From positions 25,739 through 48,970 of the forward strand of contig DHMK01000010.1 of NCBI GenBank assembly GCA_002405755.1: 23,232 nucleotides of DNA, written 5' to 3'. The notes beneath the pieces were generated by a model. It saw only the letters and a list, made by a program, of their open reading frames with translations. It had not been told where the DNA came from and did no database searches. Position 1 is the stretch's first letter; every line of letters starts with the position of its first letter. The position numbers and the translations under genes are program-made. This DNA comes from Clostridiales bacterium UBA4644. Lineage in GTDB: Bacteria; Bacillota; Clostridia; Oscillospirales; Butyricicoccaceae. Of the stretch, positions 1 through 6,119 are shown piece by piece.

Positions 1-1074
1 GAGCCCACCAACGATCTGGACATCGAAACGCTGGAATGGCTGGAGGGCTTTTTGCGGCGAACGCGGCTGCCGGTGCTTTACATCTCCCACGACGAGACGC
101 TGATCCGCCGGACGGCCAACCGCATCGTTCACCTGGAGCAGCTGATCCGCAAGAGCCGCTGCCGGGCCACGGTGACCCGGGCGGGCTATGATGAATACCT
201 GGATCTTCGCCGCCGCAGCTTTGCCCATCAGGCGCAGGTGGCCCAGAAGCAGCGGGACGACTACGACCGTCAGCTGGAGCGCTGGCGGCAGATCTACCAG
301 AAGGTGGAGCAGGCTCAGGGCGCGGTTTCCCGGCAGGATCCCGGCGGCGGACGGCTGCTGAAAAAGAAGATGCATTCGGTGCTCTCCATGGAGCGGCGCT
401 TTATGCGGGAAAAGGAGGCCTTTTTGGACTTCCCGGAGGAGGAAGAGGCCATCGTGGCCCGATTCGATCTGGCGGTCCGGCTTCCGGCGGGCAAGCTGAC
501 GGTGGACTTTTCCCTGCCGGAGCTGCGGCGGGGCGATCGGGTGTTGGCCAAGGACATCCTGCTGCAGGTCAGGGGCGGCGGACACATCGGCATCACGGGA
601 AAAAACGGCGCAGGCAAGTCCACCCTGCTGGCGGCGCTGCGGCAGTCGCTTTTGTCCCGGCGGGACATCACACTGGGCTACATGCCCCAGAATTACAGCG
701 AGGTCCTGCCGGACGGATGCTCCGCCACGGAATATCTTGCGCCGGCGGGGGATAAGGAGAGCCTCACGCTGGCCCGGACCCGGCTGGGCAGTCTGCGCTT
801 CACTCATGAGGAGATGACCTGTCCCCTCTCGGCCCTTTCCGGCGGACAGCGGGCCAAGGTCCTGCTGCTGGATATGGTGCTGCGGCGGGCAGACGTGCTG
901 CTGCTGGACGAGCCAACCCGCAATTTCAGTCCCCTCTCCGGCCCGGTGGTGCGCGGCGCGCTGGCGGAGTTCGGCGGGGCCATCGTCAGCGTCTCCCACG
1001 ACCGGAGCTACCTGGAGGAGGTCTGCCAGCAGGTGTATGCGCTCACGGAGAACGGTCTTGTCCGCCAGAAATAG
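1..1074 (+). CDS. ABC-F family ATPase, 3' part (5' end outside window)
   Basis: The frame is open from base 1 and ends with TAG at 1072-1074, so the start lies upstream. The visible 357 codons open inside the Walker B/D-loop of the first nucleotide-binding domain (EPTNDLD, then the H-switch YISHD). A charged linker of about 80 residues rich in Arg, Gln and Glu follows, then a second domain with Walker A GKNGAGKST (about 598-624), signature LSGGQ (835-849) and Walker B LLLDEPT (898-918), ending with SVSHD. Two ABC domains on one chain, a charged inter-domain linker and no membrane segment define ABC-F proteins, which act on ribosomes (translation factors or antibiotic-target protectors). The second domain reads DEPTRNFSPLS where most ABC-F proteins have DEPTNHLD. 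Sequence alone cannot separate housekeeping from resistance roles. Family call is firm. Confidence 0.9.
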   Translation, partial: EPTNDLDIETLEWLEGFLRRTRLPVLYISHDETLIRRTANRIVHLEQLIRKSRCRATVTRAGYDEYLDLRRRSFAHQAQVAQKQRDDYDRQLERWRQIYQKVEQAQGAVSRQDPGGGRLLKKKMHSVLSMERRFMREKEAFLDFPEEEEAIVARFDLAVRLPAGKLTVDFSLPELRRGDRVLAKDILLQVRGGGHIGITGKNGAGKSTLLAALRQSLLSRRDITLGYMPQNYSEVLPDGCSATEYLAPAGDKESLTLARTRLGSLRFTHEEMTCPLSALSGGQRAKVLLLDMVLRRADVLLLDEPTRNFSPLSGPVVRGALAEFGGAIVSVSHDRSYLEEVCQQVYALTENGLVRQK

Positions 1075-1080
1075 AGCAGA

Positions 1081-1104
1081 CGTGGAGGATAGATACCCTC
1101 CGCG
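1081..1104. terminator. possible hairpin between convergent genes
   Basis: In the 33-bp gap between the ABC-F stop and the spmB stop, 1081-1088 can pair with 1097-1104 (8 bp, one G-T) around an 8-base loop. There is no T-run on either side, so it is at best a weak or factor-assisted terminator for the two convergent genes. Confidence 0.3.
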
Positions 1105-1107
1105 CCT

Positions 1108-1620
1108 TCAGCCCATCAGCAGTCGCACCGCCACACCAGACATGAGAAATGCCGCCAGATCGGCGCAAAGAGCCGCAGGCAGGGTGTAGCGGGTGTTTTT
1201 CAGCCCAAGGCAGGCAGAATAGACGGCGATGGTATAGAAGCTGGTCTCGCTGCTGCCCAGCATGACGGCGGCGATCCGTCCGGCAGTGCTGTCCGGCCCG
1301 GCCTGGGCGATGACGGAAGCGCCTACCGACAGCGCCCCGCTGCCGGAAAAGGGACGCAGCAGCGCCAGCGGCAGACACTCCTCCGGAATGCCCAGCGGCT
1401 GCAGGATGGGGGCCAGCGCATGGGAAAACAGGGCGATAGCGCCGCTCTCCCGGAGCATGGTGATGGCCACCAGCATGGTGAGCACTGCGGGGAAGATCTG
1501 GACGCACACCCGCAGCCCAGCGCGCATACCGCAGATCAGCGCGTCGTAGAGATCCACGCCCCGGCAAAGCCCATAGATCAGCGTGAAGGCCGCGATCAGC
1601 GGCACGATATAGTCCGTCAT
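1108..1620 (-). CDS. spmB: spore maturation protein B
   Basis: 170-aa hydrophobic protein of the nucleoside-transporter/FeoB-like 'Gate' family. SpmB and SpmA are needed in Bacillus and Clostridium for normal dehydration and heat resistance of the spore core; the molecular function is unknown and a membrane channel or transport role is assumed. The sequence starts MTDYIVPLIA and has several membrane segments, with the family-typical stretches PFSGSGALSVG and LGSSETSFYT. The ATG (1618-1620) overlaps the spmA TGA (1617-1619) as ATGA, so translation is probably coupled to spmA. Length fits the family (about 170-180 aa). A longer open frame continues upstream to 2316, but that part is a shadow of spmA. 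Confidence 0.93.
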   Translation of the reverse strand: MTDYIVPLIAAFTLIYGLCRGVDLYDALICGMRAGLRVCVQIFPAVLTMLVAITMLRESGAIALFSHALAPILQPLGIPEECLPLALLRPFSGSGALSVGASVIAQAGPDSTAGRIAAVMLGSSETSFYTIAVYSACLGLKNTRYTLPAALCADLAAFLMSGVAVRLLMG

Positions 1621-2198
1621 GGGCAAAGTCTCCGCAGCAGGCGCGATGCCAGGACGCCCACCGCCACGGAAACGGCGCTGGCCAGCCAGACGGCGGGCAG
1701 GATATCGTAAGGGGAGGCGCAGCCGTTGGCCGCACGCACTGCCGCCACGGAGGTGGGCAGCAGCTGGATGGAGGCCGTGTTGACGACGATGAGCAGAAAA
1801 ACGTTGTGGCAGGTCTCCCGCCGGCTCTCCGCCAGCGTATACAGCCGCCGGGCGGCCCGAAGCCCTGCCGGCGTTGCGGCAGAGCCAAGCCCCAGAAGAT
1901 TTGCGGCCATGTTCTGAGAGATGGCGGCCCGGGCCTCCTCGTCCCTTCCATCGGAGCCGAAGAGCCGGGAGATCAGCGGCTGCAGCAGCCGGGCGATGCT
2001 TTTGGAAAGGCCGCTGCGGTCCATGACCTCCATCAGCCCGCTCCAGAAGCACAGCGTCCCGCCGATGGACAGCATCAGCTGAACCGCCTGTCCCGCGCCG
2101 GTGATGCTGGCCTGCGAGACCTGCGGCATGCGTCCCAGCAGCATCCCGAAAACAAACGCTGCCGTCAGCAGCAGCACCAACACCCGCGACATCAACAT
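1617..2198 (-). CDS. spmA: spore maturation protein A
   Basis: 193-aa integral membrane protein, partner of SpmB in spore-core dehydration. Family features are the N-terminal membrane segment and the stretches GLMEVMDRSGL, NMAANLLGLGSAATPAGL and NTASIQLLPTSV, typical of SpmA/Gate proteins. I chose the ATG at 2196-2198 because GGGAGG (2208-2213) lies 9 bases upstream, and because B. subtilis-type SpmA begins close to this membrane segment. The frame stays open to a TTG at 2247-2249 (210 aa) and an ATG at 2235-2237, neither with a better ribosome site. It overlaps spmB by 4 bp. Expression is probably mother-cell sporulation-specific by analogy, but I could not identify a convincing sigma-E promoter in 2199-2339. 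Confidence 0.92.
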   Translation of the reverse strand: MLMSRVLVLLLTAAFVFGMLLGRMPQVSQASITGAGQAVQLMLSIGGTLCFWSGLMEVMDRSGLSKSIARLLQPLISRLFGSDGRDEEARAAISQNMAANLLGLGSAATPAGLRAARRLYTLAESRRETCHNVFLLIVVNTASIQLLPTSVAAVRAANGCASPYDILPAVWLASAVSVAVGVLASRLLRRLCP

Positions 2199-2279
2199 AC
2201 CTAAAAACCTCCCGAAGATTTCTGACAGAATCCACATAAACCGGGACAAAAAGCAGGCAAAAATTGTCAGGCTTTGCGG

Positions 2280-2308
2280 TTGACAGTTCCTGTAAAAACA
2301 GGCAGAAT
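2280..2308 (+). promoter_or_regulatory. sigma-A-like promoter with palindromic spacer, upstream of AbrB-type gene
   Basis: A perfect TTGACA (2280-2285) is followed after 17 bases by CAGAAT (2303-2308, 4 of 6 matches). The spacer contains the dyad CCTGT-AAAA-ACAGG (2289-2302), exactly where a bound repressor would block RNA polymerase. Confidence 0.7.
2289..2302. promoter_or_regulatory. candidate operator dyad between -35 and -10
   Basis: Perfect inverted repeat with 5-bp arms (CCTGT / ACAGG) and a 4-A centre in the promoter spacer. Autoregulation by the AbrB-type product is a natural guess, but no binding consensus supports it. Confidence 0.4.
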
Positions 2309-2339
2309 AAAAGCACTATGATTTTGAAGGAGCATTGCT

Positions 2340-2579
2340 ATGAAATCCACTGGCATCGTCAGACATATTGATAACCTTGGCCGCATCACCCTGCCCATCG
2401 AGCTGCGCAAGAGCCTGGATATGGCTTGCGGCGATCCCCTGGAGATCTATACGGAGGGGAATTCCGTGGTGCTGCGCAAGCACGAGTCCAGCTGCGTTTT
2501 CTGCGGCAGCAGCAAGAAGGTCACGCTGTTTAAGGACAAGTGCATCTGCGATAACTGCAGAAGAGAGCTTTCTCTGTAA
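2340..2579 (+). CDS. AbrB/SpoVT-type transcriptional regulator with C-terminal Cys motif
   Basis: 79-aa protein. Residues 3-47 are an AbrB/MazE swapped-hairpin DNA-binding domain (GIVRHIDNLGRITLPIELRK, then the loop GDPLEIYTEG and VVLRKHE). Residues 52-73 add two CxxC pairs (C52-x2-C55 and C70-x2-C73, plus C68), which looks like a small zinc ribbon. This architecture is common in Clostridia, where such proteins are transition-state or sporulation regulators. The start is supported by GAAGGAG (2326-2332), 7 bases before the ATG. It has its own promoter and terminator, so it is probably monocistronic. It lies divergent from spmA, but whether it controls spmAB is unknown. Confidence 0.9.
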   Translation: MKSTGIVRHIDNLGRITLPIELRKSLDMACGDPLEIYTEGNSVVLRKHESSCVFCGSSKKVTLFKDKCICDNCRRELSL

Positions 2580-2591
2580 CAGAGAGATCGC

Positions 2592-2620
2592 GGCGGGGAG
2601 GCTTCCCCGCCTTTTCTTTT
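2592..2620 (+). terminator. intrinsic terminator after AbrB-type gene
   Basis: GGCGGGGA (2592-2599) pairs with TCCCCGCC (2604-2611) around a 4-base loop, followed by TTTTCTTTT. Stem plus T-run lies 12 bases after the stop. Confidence 0.85.
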
Positions 2621-2685
2621 CCCTTCAAGAAATGCGCCGGAAAAGAAAAATATGCGGAGCAGACAGAAAATTCACGGTTTTGTTC

Positions 2686-2714
2686 TTTACTTTTTCCTGC
2701 GGCTTGGGTATGAT
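2686..2714 (+). promoter_or_regulatory. promoter for the 178-aa unknown gene
   Basis: TTTACT (2686-2691, 4 of 6) and TATGAT (2709-2714, 5 of 6) are separated by 17 bases, 42 bases before the start codon. It follows a terminator, as expected for a separate transcript. Confidence 0.5.
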
Positions 2715-2756
2715 AATAAGACAAAAACGCTCCGCGGCGGCAAAGGAGAGACGGAT

Positions 2757-3293
2757 ATGAAGAAGGATAAGGTCAAGGACTATACAGAGCATCTGATCGG
2801 CGCGGCAAATAAAAGCACCGGCCAGAAGATCAAGGAGTTTTTCTTCGGCAGCGGCAAGGCGACCAATTGCTACCGCGCCCGGCATCGGACGGATAACATC
2901 CGGCTTCTCTGGATGGAGGCCGCCCGCTGGGGCACGATCTACTGTTATCCCTGCGCTTTGGAGACGGAGGACGAGATCCTGGTCTTTGAGACGGGCGCCG
3001 CCCTGGACTGCAAGGAAAACAACGCCCGGCTGGTGACGAAATGGATCGGGCTGGTCAATCAGGAGAACATCGTCACCGACTACGAGGTGGAGGAGCTGAA
3101 GAAGGACGACTTCTACGATCTCTTCAAGCAGTACCGGAAGGACGATCTGGATCGGGCCATCGCCCGGGCCGAGCGGGAAAACGGCATCGTCCATCCGGAG
3201 GAAGAGGAGCCGGAGGCGCTGGCCCAGCCGGAGGAGCCGGAGACGCTGGCCGAGGAGGCCCAGCGAGAGGACGGCGACCGGGAGGAAAACTGA
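2757..3293 (+). CDS. uncharacterised protein with acidic Pro/Glu-rich tail
   Basis: 178 aa; I do not recognise a named family. The ATG at 2757 is preceded by AAAGGAGAG (2742-2750) with good spacing; the frame is open further upstream (from 2652) but has no ribosome site there. Residues 1-30 are Lys-rich (MKKDKVKDYTEH, GQKIKEFFFG). The middle, about 35-110, is a compact mixed region with aromatic and Cys residues (WGTIYCYPCALE). Residues about 110-135 are charged helix. The last 45 residues are strongly acidic, with repeated Glu/Pro/Ala units. There is no signal peptide or membrane segment, so it is probably cytosolic. It is flanked by its own promoter and a terminator. Confidence 0.75.
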   Translation: MKKDKVKDYTEHLIGAANKSTGQKIKEFFFGSGKATNCYRARHRTDNIRLLWMEAARWGTIYCYPCALETEDEILVFETGAALDCKENNARLVTKWIGLVNQENIVTDYEVEELKKDDFYDLFKQYRKDDLDRAIARAERENGIVHPEEEEPEALAQPEEPETLAEEAQREDGDREEN

Positions 3294-3334
3294 AAAACAG
3301 GCCCTGACCGCGTTTTGCCGGTCAGGGCTTTTTC
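3293..3334. terminator. bidirectional intrinsic terminator
   Basis: GCCCTGACCG (3301-3310) pairs with CGGTCAGGGC (3319-3328), a perfect 10-bp stem, followed by TTTTT (3329-3333). An A5 run (3293-3297) on the left gives a U-run for the opposite strand, so it can serve both the unknown gene (+) and the convergent SDR gene (-, stop at 3360). Confidence 0.8.
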
Positions 3335-3359
3335 AATAGAGCCGCAGGATCCTTGCCGG

Positions 3360-4094
3360 TTACAGGCCGAAGCCGCCGTCGACGCCCAGGGTCTGGCCGG
3401 TGATAAAGGCGGCCCGCTCCGAGCAGAGGAACAAAACGGCCTCCGCCACATCCTCCGGCCGGCCGATGCGGCCCAGCGGGGTCTCCTCCGCCAGCGCCGT
3501 CATGGTGTCCCCGGTAAAGCAGGCGCACATGGGCGTGTCGATAACGCCGGGGGCCACGCAGTTCACCCGCACGCCCGCAGGCCCCACCTCCTTGGCCAGG
3601 GCACGGCTGAGCCCGATGACGCCCGCCTTGGCGGCGGAATAATGCACCTCGCAGGAAGCGCCGCAGACGCCCCAAACGGAGGAAAGGTTCACGATGGCGC
3701 CTGCGCCCCGGCGGAGCATCCCGGGCAGGACCGCCCGGTCAAAGGCAAAAACGCCGCCCAGATCCGCGTCCAGCATCCGCCGCCAGTCTTCATCGGTAAG
3801 GTCGGTAAAAAGCTTCTGCTGAGCCACGCCGGCGCAGCAGACCAGCGCGTCGATGCGTCCGAACCGGGCCAATACCGCATCCACACAGGCGTTTACCTGC
3901 GCAGGGCAGGCCGCGTCGGCGGAAAAAAGCTCCGCATCGCAGCCCGTGTCCCGCAGCTCCTCCCGAAGCGCTCGGGCAGAGACTTCGTTTTTGCCGAAAT
4001 GCAGCGCGGTCTGCCAGCCGTCTTTGGCAAAGGCACGGGCGCAGGCGCTGCCGATGCCGCCGGAGGCGCCGGTGATCAGGACGGTCTTTCCCAT
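3360..4094 (-). CDS. short-chain dehydrogenase/reductase, FabG-like
   Basis: 244 aa, normal length for a classical SDR. It has the Rossmann NAD(P) motif TGASGGIG (8-15), the catalytic serine in NLSS (136-139), Y152 and K156 in the YSAAK motif, PGVIDTPM after strand 6, and the C-terminal GQTLGVDGG signature of FabG-type 3-oxoacyl-ACP reductases. Residues 86-89 are CCAG rather than the usual NNAG, so the structural Asn is missing. The start ATG (4092-4094) has AAGGAG about 9 bases upstream; the long upstream frame is not coding. It is transcribed alone, not beside other fatty-acid genes, so the substrate is open: fabG proper, or an oxidoreductase for another hydroxy/keto compound. Confidence 0.88.
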   Translation of the reverse strand: MGKTVLITGASGGIGSACARAFAKDGWQTALHFGKNEVSARALREELRDTGCDAELFSADAACPAQVNACVDAVLARFGRIDALVCCAGVAQQKLFTDLTDEDWRRMLDADLGGVFAFDRAVLPGMLRRGAGAIVNLSSVWGVCGASCEVHYSAAKAGVIGLSRALAKEVGPAGVRVNCVAPGVIDTPMCACFTGDTMTALAEETPLGRIGRPEDVAEAVLFLCSERAAFITGQTLGVDGGFGL

Positions 4095-4140
4095 ATGCAA
4101 AGGCTCCTTTTTGCAAAATATCGCGATTTTTATCCATAGT

Positions 4141-4168
4141 TTAACACAAAACCGGGGGAATGTATAGA
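4141..4168 (+). promoter_or_regulatory. possible promoter for DUF378 gene
   Basis: TTAACA (4141-4146, 5 of 6) and TATAGA (4163-4168) are spaced by 16 bases. The 141-bp divergent gap between the SDR and DUF378 genes must hold promoters for both; this is the only pair I could support. Confidence 0.35.
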
Positions 4169-4235
4169 AAAACGGGATAATTTCCTCCCGCTGCGGGAAT
4201 ACTGAGGGAAAACCCGCGTGACAGGAGGTGTTTTC

Positions 4236-4436
4236 GTGAACAAATTCGCATTGGCGCTGACCATCATCGGCGGCATCAACTGGGGCCTGATCGGCCTGTT
4301 TCAGTTTGATCTGGTGGCCTGGATCTTCGGCGGCAGCACGGCCATCGGCAGCCGGATCGTTTACGGTCTGGTGGGGCTGGCGGCGCTGTGGTGCATCGGG
4401 CTGCTGTTCCGTCCCCGGGAAGAGGGCATCGCATAA
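4236..4436 (+). CDS. DUF378 small membrane protein
   Basis: 66 aa with two membrane segments (about residues 4-24 and 40-60). The first contains the family-typical TIIGGINWGLIG and the second YGLVGLAALWCI. DUF378 proteins are small two-pass membrane proteins of unknown function, often listed as YuzA-like. The start is a GTG (4236-4238), preceded by a near-perfect AGGAGGTG (4223-4230); a GTG at 4218 in the same frame lies before this ribosome site and is rejected. It is followed by a terminator and so is a single-gene unit. Confidence 0.88.
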   Translation: MNKFALALTIIGGINWGLIGLFQFDLVAWIFGGSTAIGSRIVYGLVGLAALWCIGLLFRPREEGIA

Positions 4437-4460
4437 ATCGGAGAAGGATCCGGAAAAGGC

Positions 4461-4490
4461 TCCGCGGGCAGTTGTCCGCGGGCTTTTTTT
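4461..4490 (+). terminator. intrinsic terminator after DUF378 gene
   Basis: 4461-4469 pairs with 4474-4482 (9 bp including two G-T pairs, core CCGCGG) around loop AGTT, then GC and seven Ts (4484-4490). Confidence 0.8.
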
Positions 4491-4500
4491 GTGGTATACT
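4472..4500 (+). promoter_or_regulatory. extended -10 promoter of the ispE operon, embedded in the terminator
   Basis: TATACT (4495-4500) has an upstream TG at 4492-4493 (extended -10), and TTGTCC (4472-4477) sits 17 bases upstream as the -35. The -35 lies inside the loop and 3' arm of the preceding terminator hairpin. Confidence 0.65.
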
Positions 4501-4553
4501 GAAAAAAGACAGCCGGGCAAAAGCCCGGCAAGGGAAAAAAGGATGAACGGTCA

Positions 4554-5429
4554 ATGAAAACCATCAGCGGCAAGGCGTTTGCCAAGCTCAATCTGTATCT
4601 CAGCGTGGAGGGCCTTCGGCCGGACGGCTACCACGAGCTGGAGACGGTCTTCCAGGCGGTAGATCTGTGCGATCTGGTGGCCGTTACGGTCCACCGTCAG
4701 GGCGGCATCTCCCTCCGGTGCAGCCTGCCCTATCTGCCCACCGACGGAAGGAACCTGGCGGTCAAGGCGGCGGAGCTGTTTTTTTCGCTTTCCGGCGTGC
4801 AAAATCCGGGACTGAACATCAACATCAAGAAAAATATCCCCGTGGGGGCGGGCATGGCGGGCGGCAGCACCGACGCTGCCTGCGTGCTCCGTCTGCTGAA
4901 CCGGGCCTTCGGCATGCCGCTGGGCGAAAAGGCGCTTTACCGCAGCGCACAGAGCCTGGGGGCGGACGTGCCCTTCTGCCTGATGGGCGGGACGGCGCTG
5001 GCCGGCGGAACGGGAGAAAAGCTTCGCCCCATCCAAACGCCGGAGGAGCTCTGGTTCGCCATCGGTAAGCCCGCCTTTTCCGTCTCCACCCGGGCGGCCT
5101 TCCAGCTGTTTGACCAGGGCGGCTGGGGTCCCGGTCCGGGCAGCGGCCCGCTGCGGCAGGCCATGGAGCGGGGCGACGCGGCAGGACTGGGGCGGCTGCT
5201 TTACAATTCGCTGGAGCTGCCTGTGGCGCGGCAGTTTCCCCGGATCGAGCTCCTGCGGCAGCAGCTTCTGGAGCAGGGCGCTCTGGGGGCGCGGATGACG
5301 GGCAGCGGATCCGCCGTGTTTGGCTTGTTTTCCGCCCGGGAGACGGCGGAGCAGGCGGCACAGGCGCTGCGGCCCCTTTGCCGGGAGACCTTTTTCGCCC
5401 GGGCGCTGCGCGCCGGGGAAGCAAAATAA
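4554..5429 (+). CDS. ispE: 4-diphosphocytidyl-2-C-methyl-D-erythritol kinase
   Basis: 291-aa GHMP kinase of the MEP isoprenoid pathway; it phosphorylates the 2-hydroxyl of CDP-ME using ATP in the cytosol. Visible motifs are the N-terminal AFAKLNLYL (K11 is the substrate lysine) with RPDGYHELE (22-30), the glycine-rich ATP loop PVGAGMAGGSTDAA (96-109), the catalytic aspartate in GADVPFCL (D138), and the C-terminal GHMP motif ARMTGSGSAVFGLF. Length fits IspE. The ATG at 4554 is preceded by AAAAAAGGA about 11 bases upstream. It is the first gene of a six-gene run ending at 8841, with an 18-bp gap to the next start. Confidence 0.96.
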   Translation: MKTISGKAFAKLNLYLSVEGLRPDGYHELETVFQAVDLCDLVAVTVHRQGGISLRCSLPYLPTDGRNLAVKAAELFFSLSGVQNPGLNINIKKNIPVGAGMAGGSTDAACVLRLLNRAFGMPLGEKALYRSAQSLGADVPFCLMGGTALAGGTGEKLRPIQTPEELWFAIGKPAFSVSTRAAFQLFDQGGWGPGPGSGPLRQAMERGDAAGLGRLLYNSLELPVARQFPRIELLRQQLLEQGALGARMTGSGSAVFGLFSARETAEQAAQALRPLCRETFFARALRAGEAK

Positions 5430-5447
5430 AAGGCGGAGGTGGAGCCG

Positions 5448-6089
5448 GTGGAGTTTTTGAAAAGGCAATATGCCCTTTGCGGACAGTTCTTTCGGGAAAA
5501 GCTGCTGCGGCGGGCGCTGTGGTGTCTGGCTGCGTTTGCGGCTGCGGGGCTGCTGGCCGGCCTGCTTTGCCCGCAGGAATGGGCCGCCGCCATGCAGGAG
5601 CGCTTTGCGGAGGCGCTGCAGCAGGGAGAGCTGTTGGACGAGCAGGGCGGGATCCGGATGCCGGAGCTGTTTCTGCACAATGCCCGGACTGTCGTTTCCG
5701 CAGCGCTGGCGGGGCTGATGCCCTTTGTCTTTCTGCCGGCGGCGATTTTGCTGCTGAACGGCGGACTGGTGGGCGTGGTGCTGTCGCTTTACGGCAAAAG
5801 CGCGTGGAAGGTGCTTCTGCTGGGTATTTTGCCCCACGGGATCTTTGAGATCCCTGCCATCGTGCTGGGCTGCGCCATGGGGCTGCTCCTTTGTCGGAGC
5901 GTTATGGACGGCCTGCAGAAAAAGCCGGGCGCACAGCCGCTGGAAAAGCTGTTTCCGGCGCTGCTTCGGGTGTTTTTGTGCTATTGCGTGCCGCTGCTGC
6001 TGGCAGCCGCTGCCATGGAGAGCTGGGTCACGCCCCTTTGTCTGGGCCTTTTGGGGCCCTTCGGCGGGGGCGCTGGCGTTGGCGTCTGA
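5448..6089 (+). CDS. SpoIIM/DUF95-family membrane protein
   Basis: 213 aa with about five hydrophobic segments. It shows the stage II sporulation protein M / DUF95 signature: a soluble N-terminal helix, one membrane segment (about 22-42), an extracytoplasmic loop, then FLHNARTVVSAALAGL, LNGGLVGVV and LPHGIFEIPAIVLG. In Bacillus SpoIIM belongs to the DMP peptidoglycan-remodelling complex of engulfment, but this superfamily also includes non-sporulation members and this sequence looks closer to the general DUF95 type. The start is GTG 5448, 8 bases after GGAGG (5435-5439); the GTG at 5439 overlaps that ribosome site. It is second in the ispE operon. No spoIID or spoIIP is beside it. Confidence 0.85.
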   Translation: MEFLKRQYALCGQFFREKLLRRALWCLAAFAAAGLLAGLLCPQEWAAAMQERFAEALQQGELLDEQGGIRMPELFLHNARTVVSAALAGLMPFVFLPAAILLLNGGLVGVVLSLYGKSAWKVLLLGILPHGIFEIPAIVLGCAMGLLLCRSVMDGLQKKPGAQPLEKLFPALLRVFLCYCVPLLLAAAAMESWVTPLCLGLLGPFGGGAGVGV

Positions 6090-6119
6090 ACAGGATCAAA
6101 CAGAAATGAGGAACGACTG

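Noticed and set aside
2199..2339. A sigma-E-type promoter for spmAB on the minus strand
   Set aside because: Expected from Bacillus, but no pair of elements with acceptable match and spacing was found by eye.
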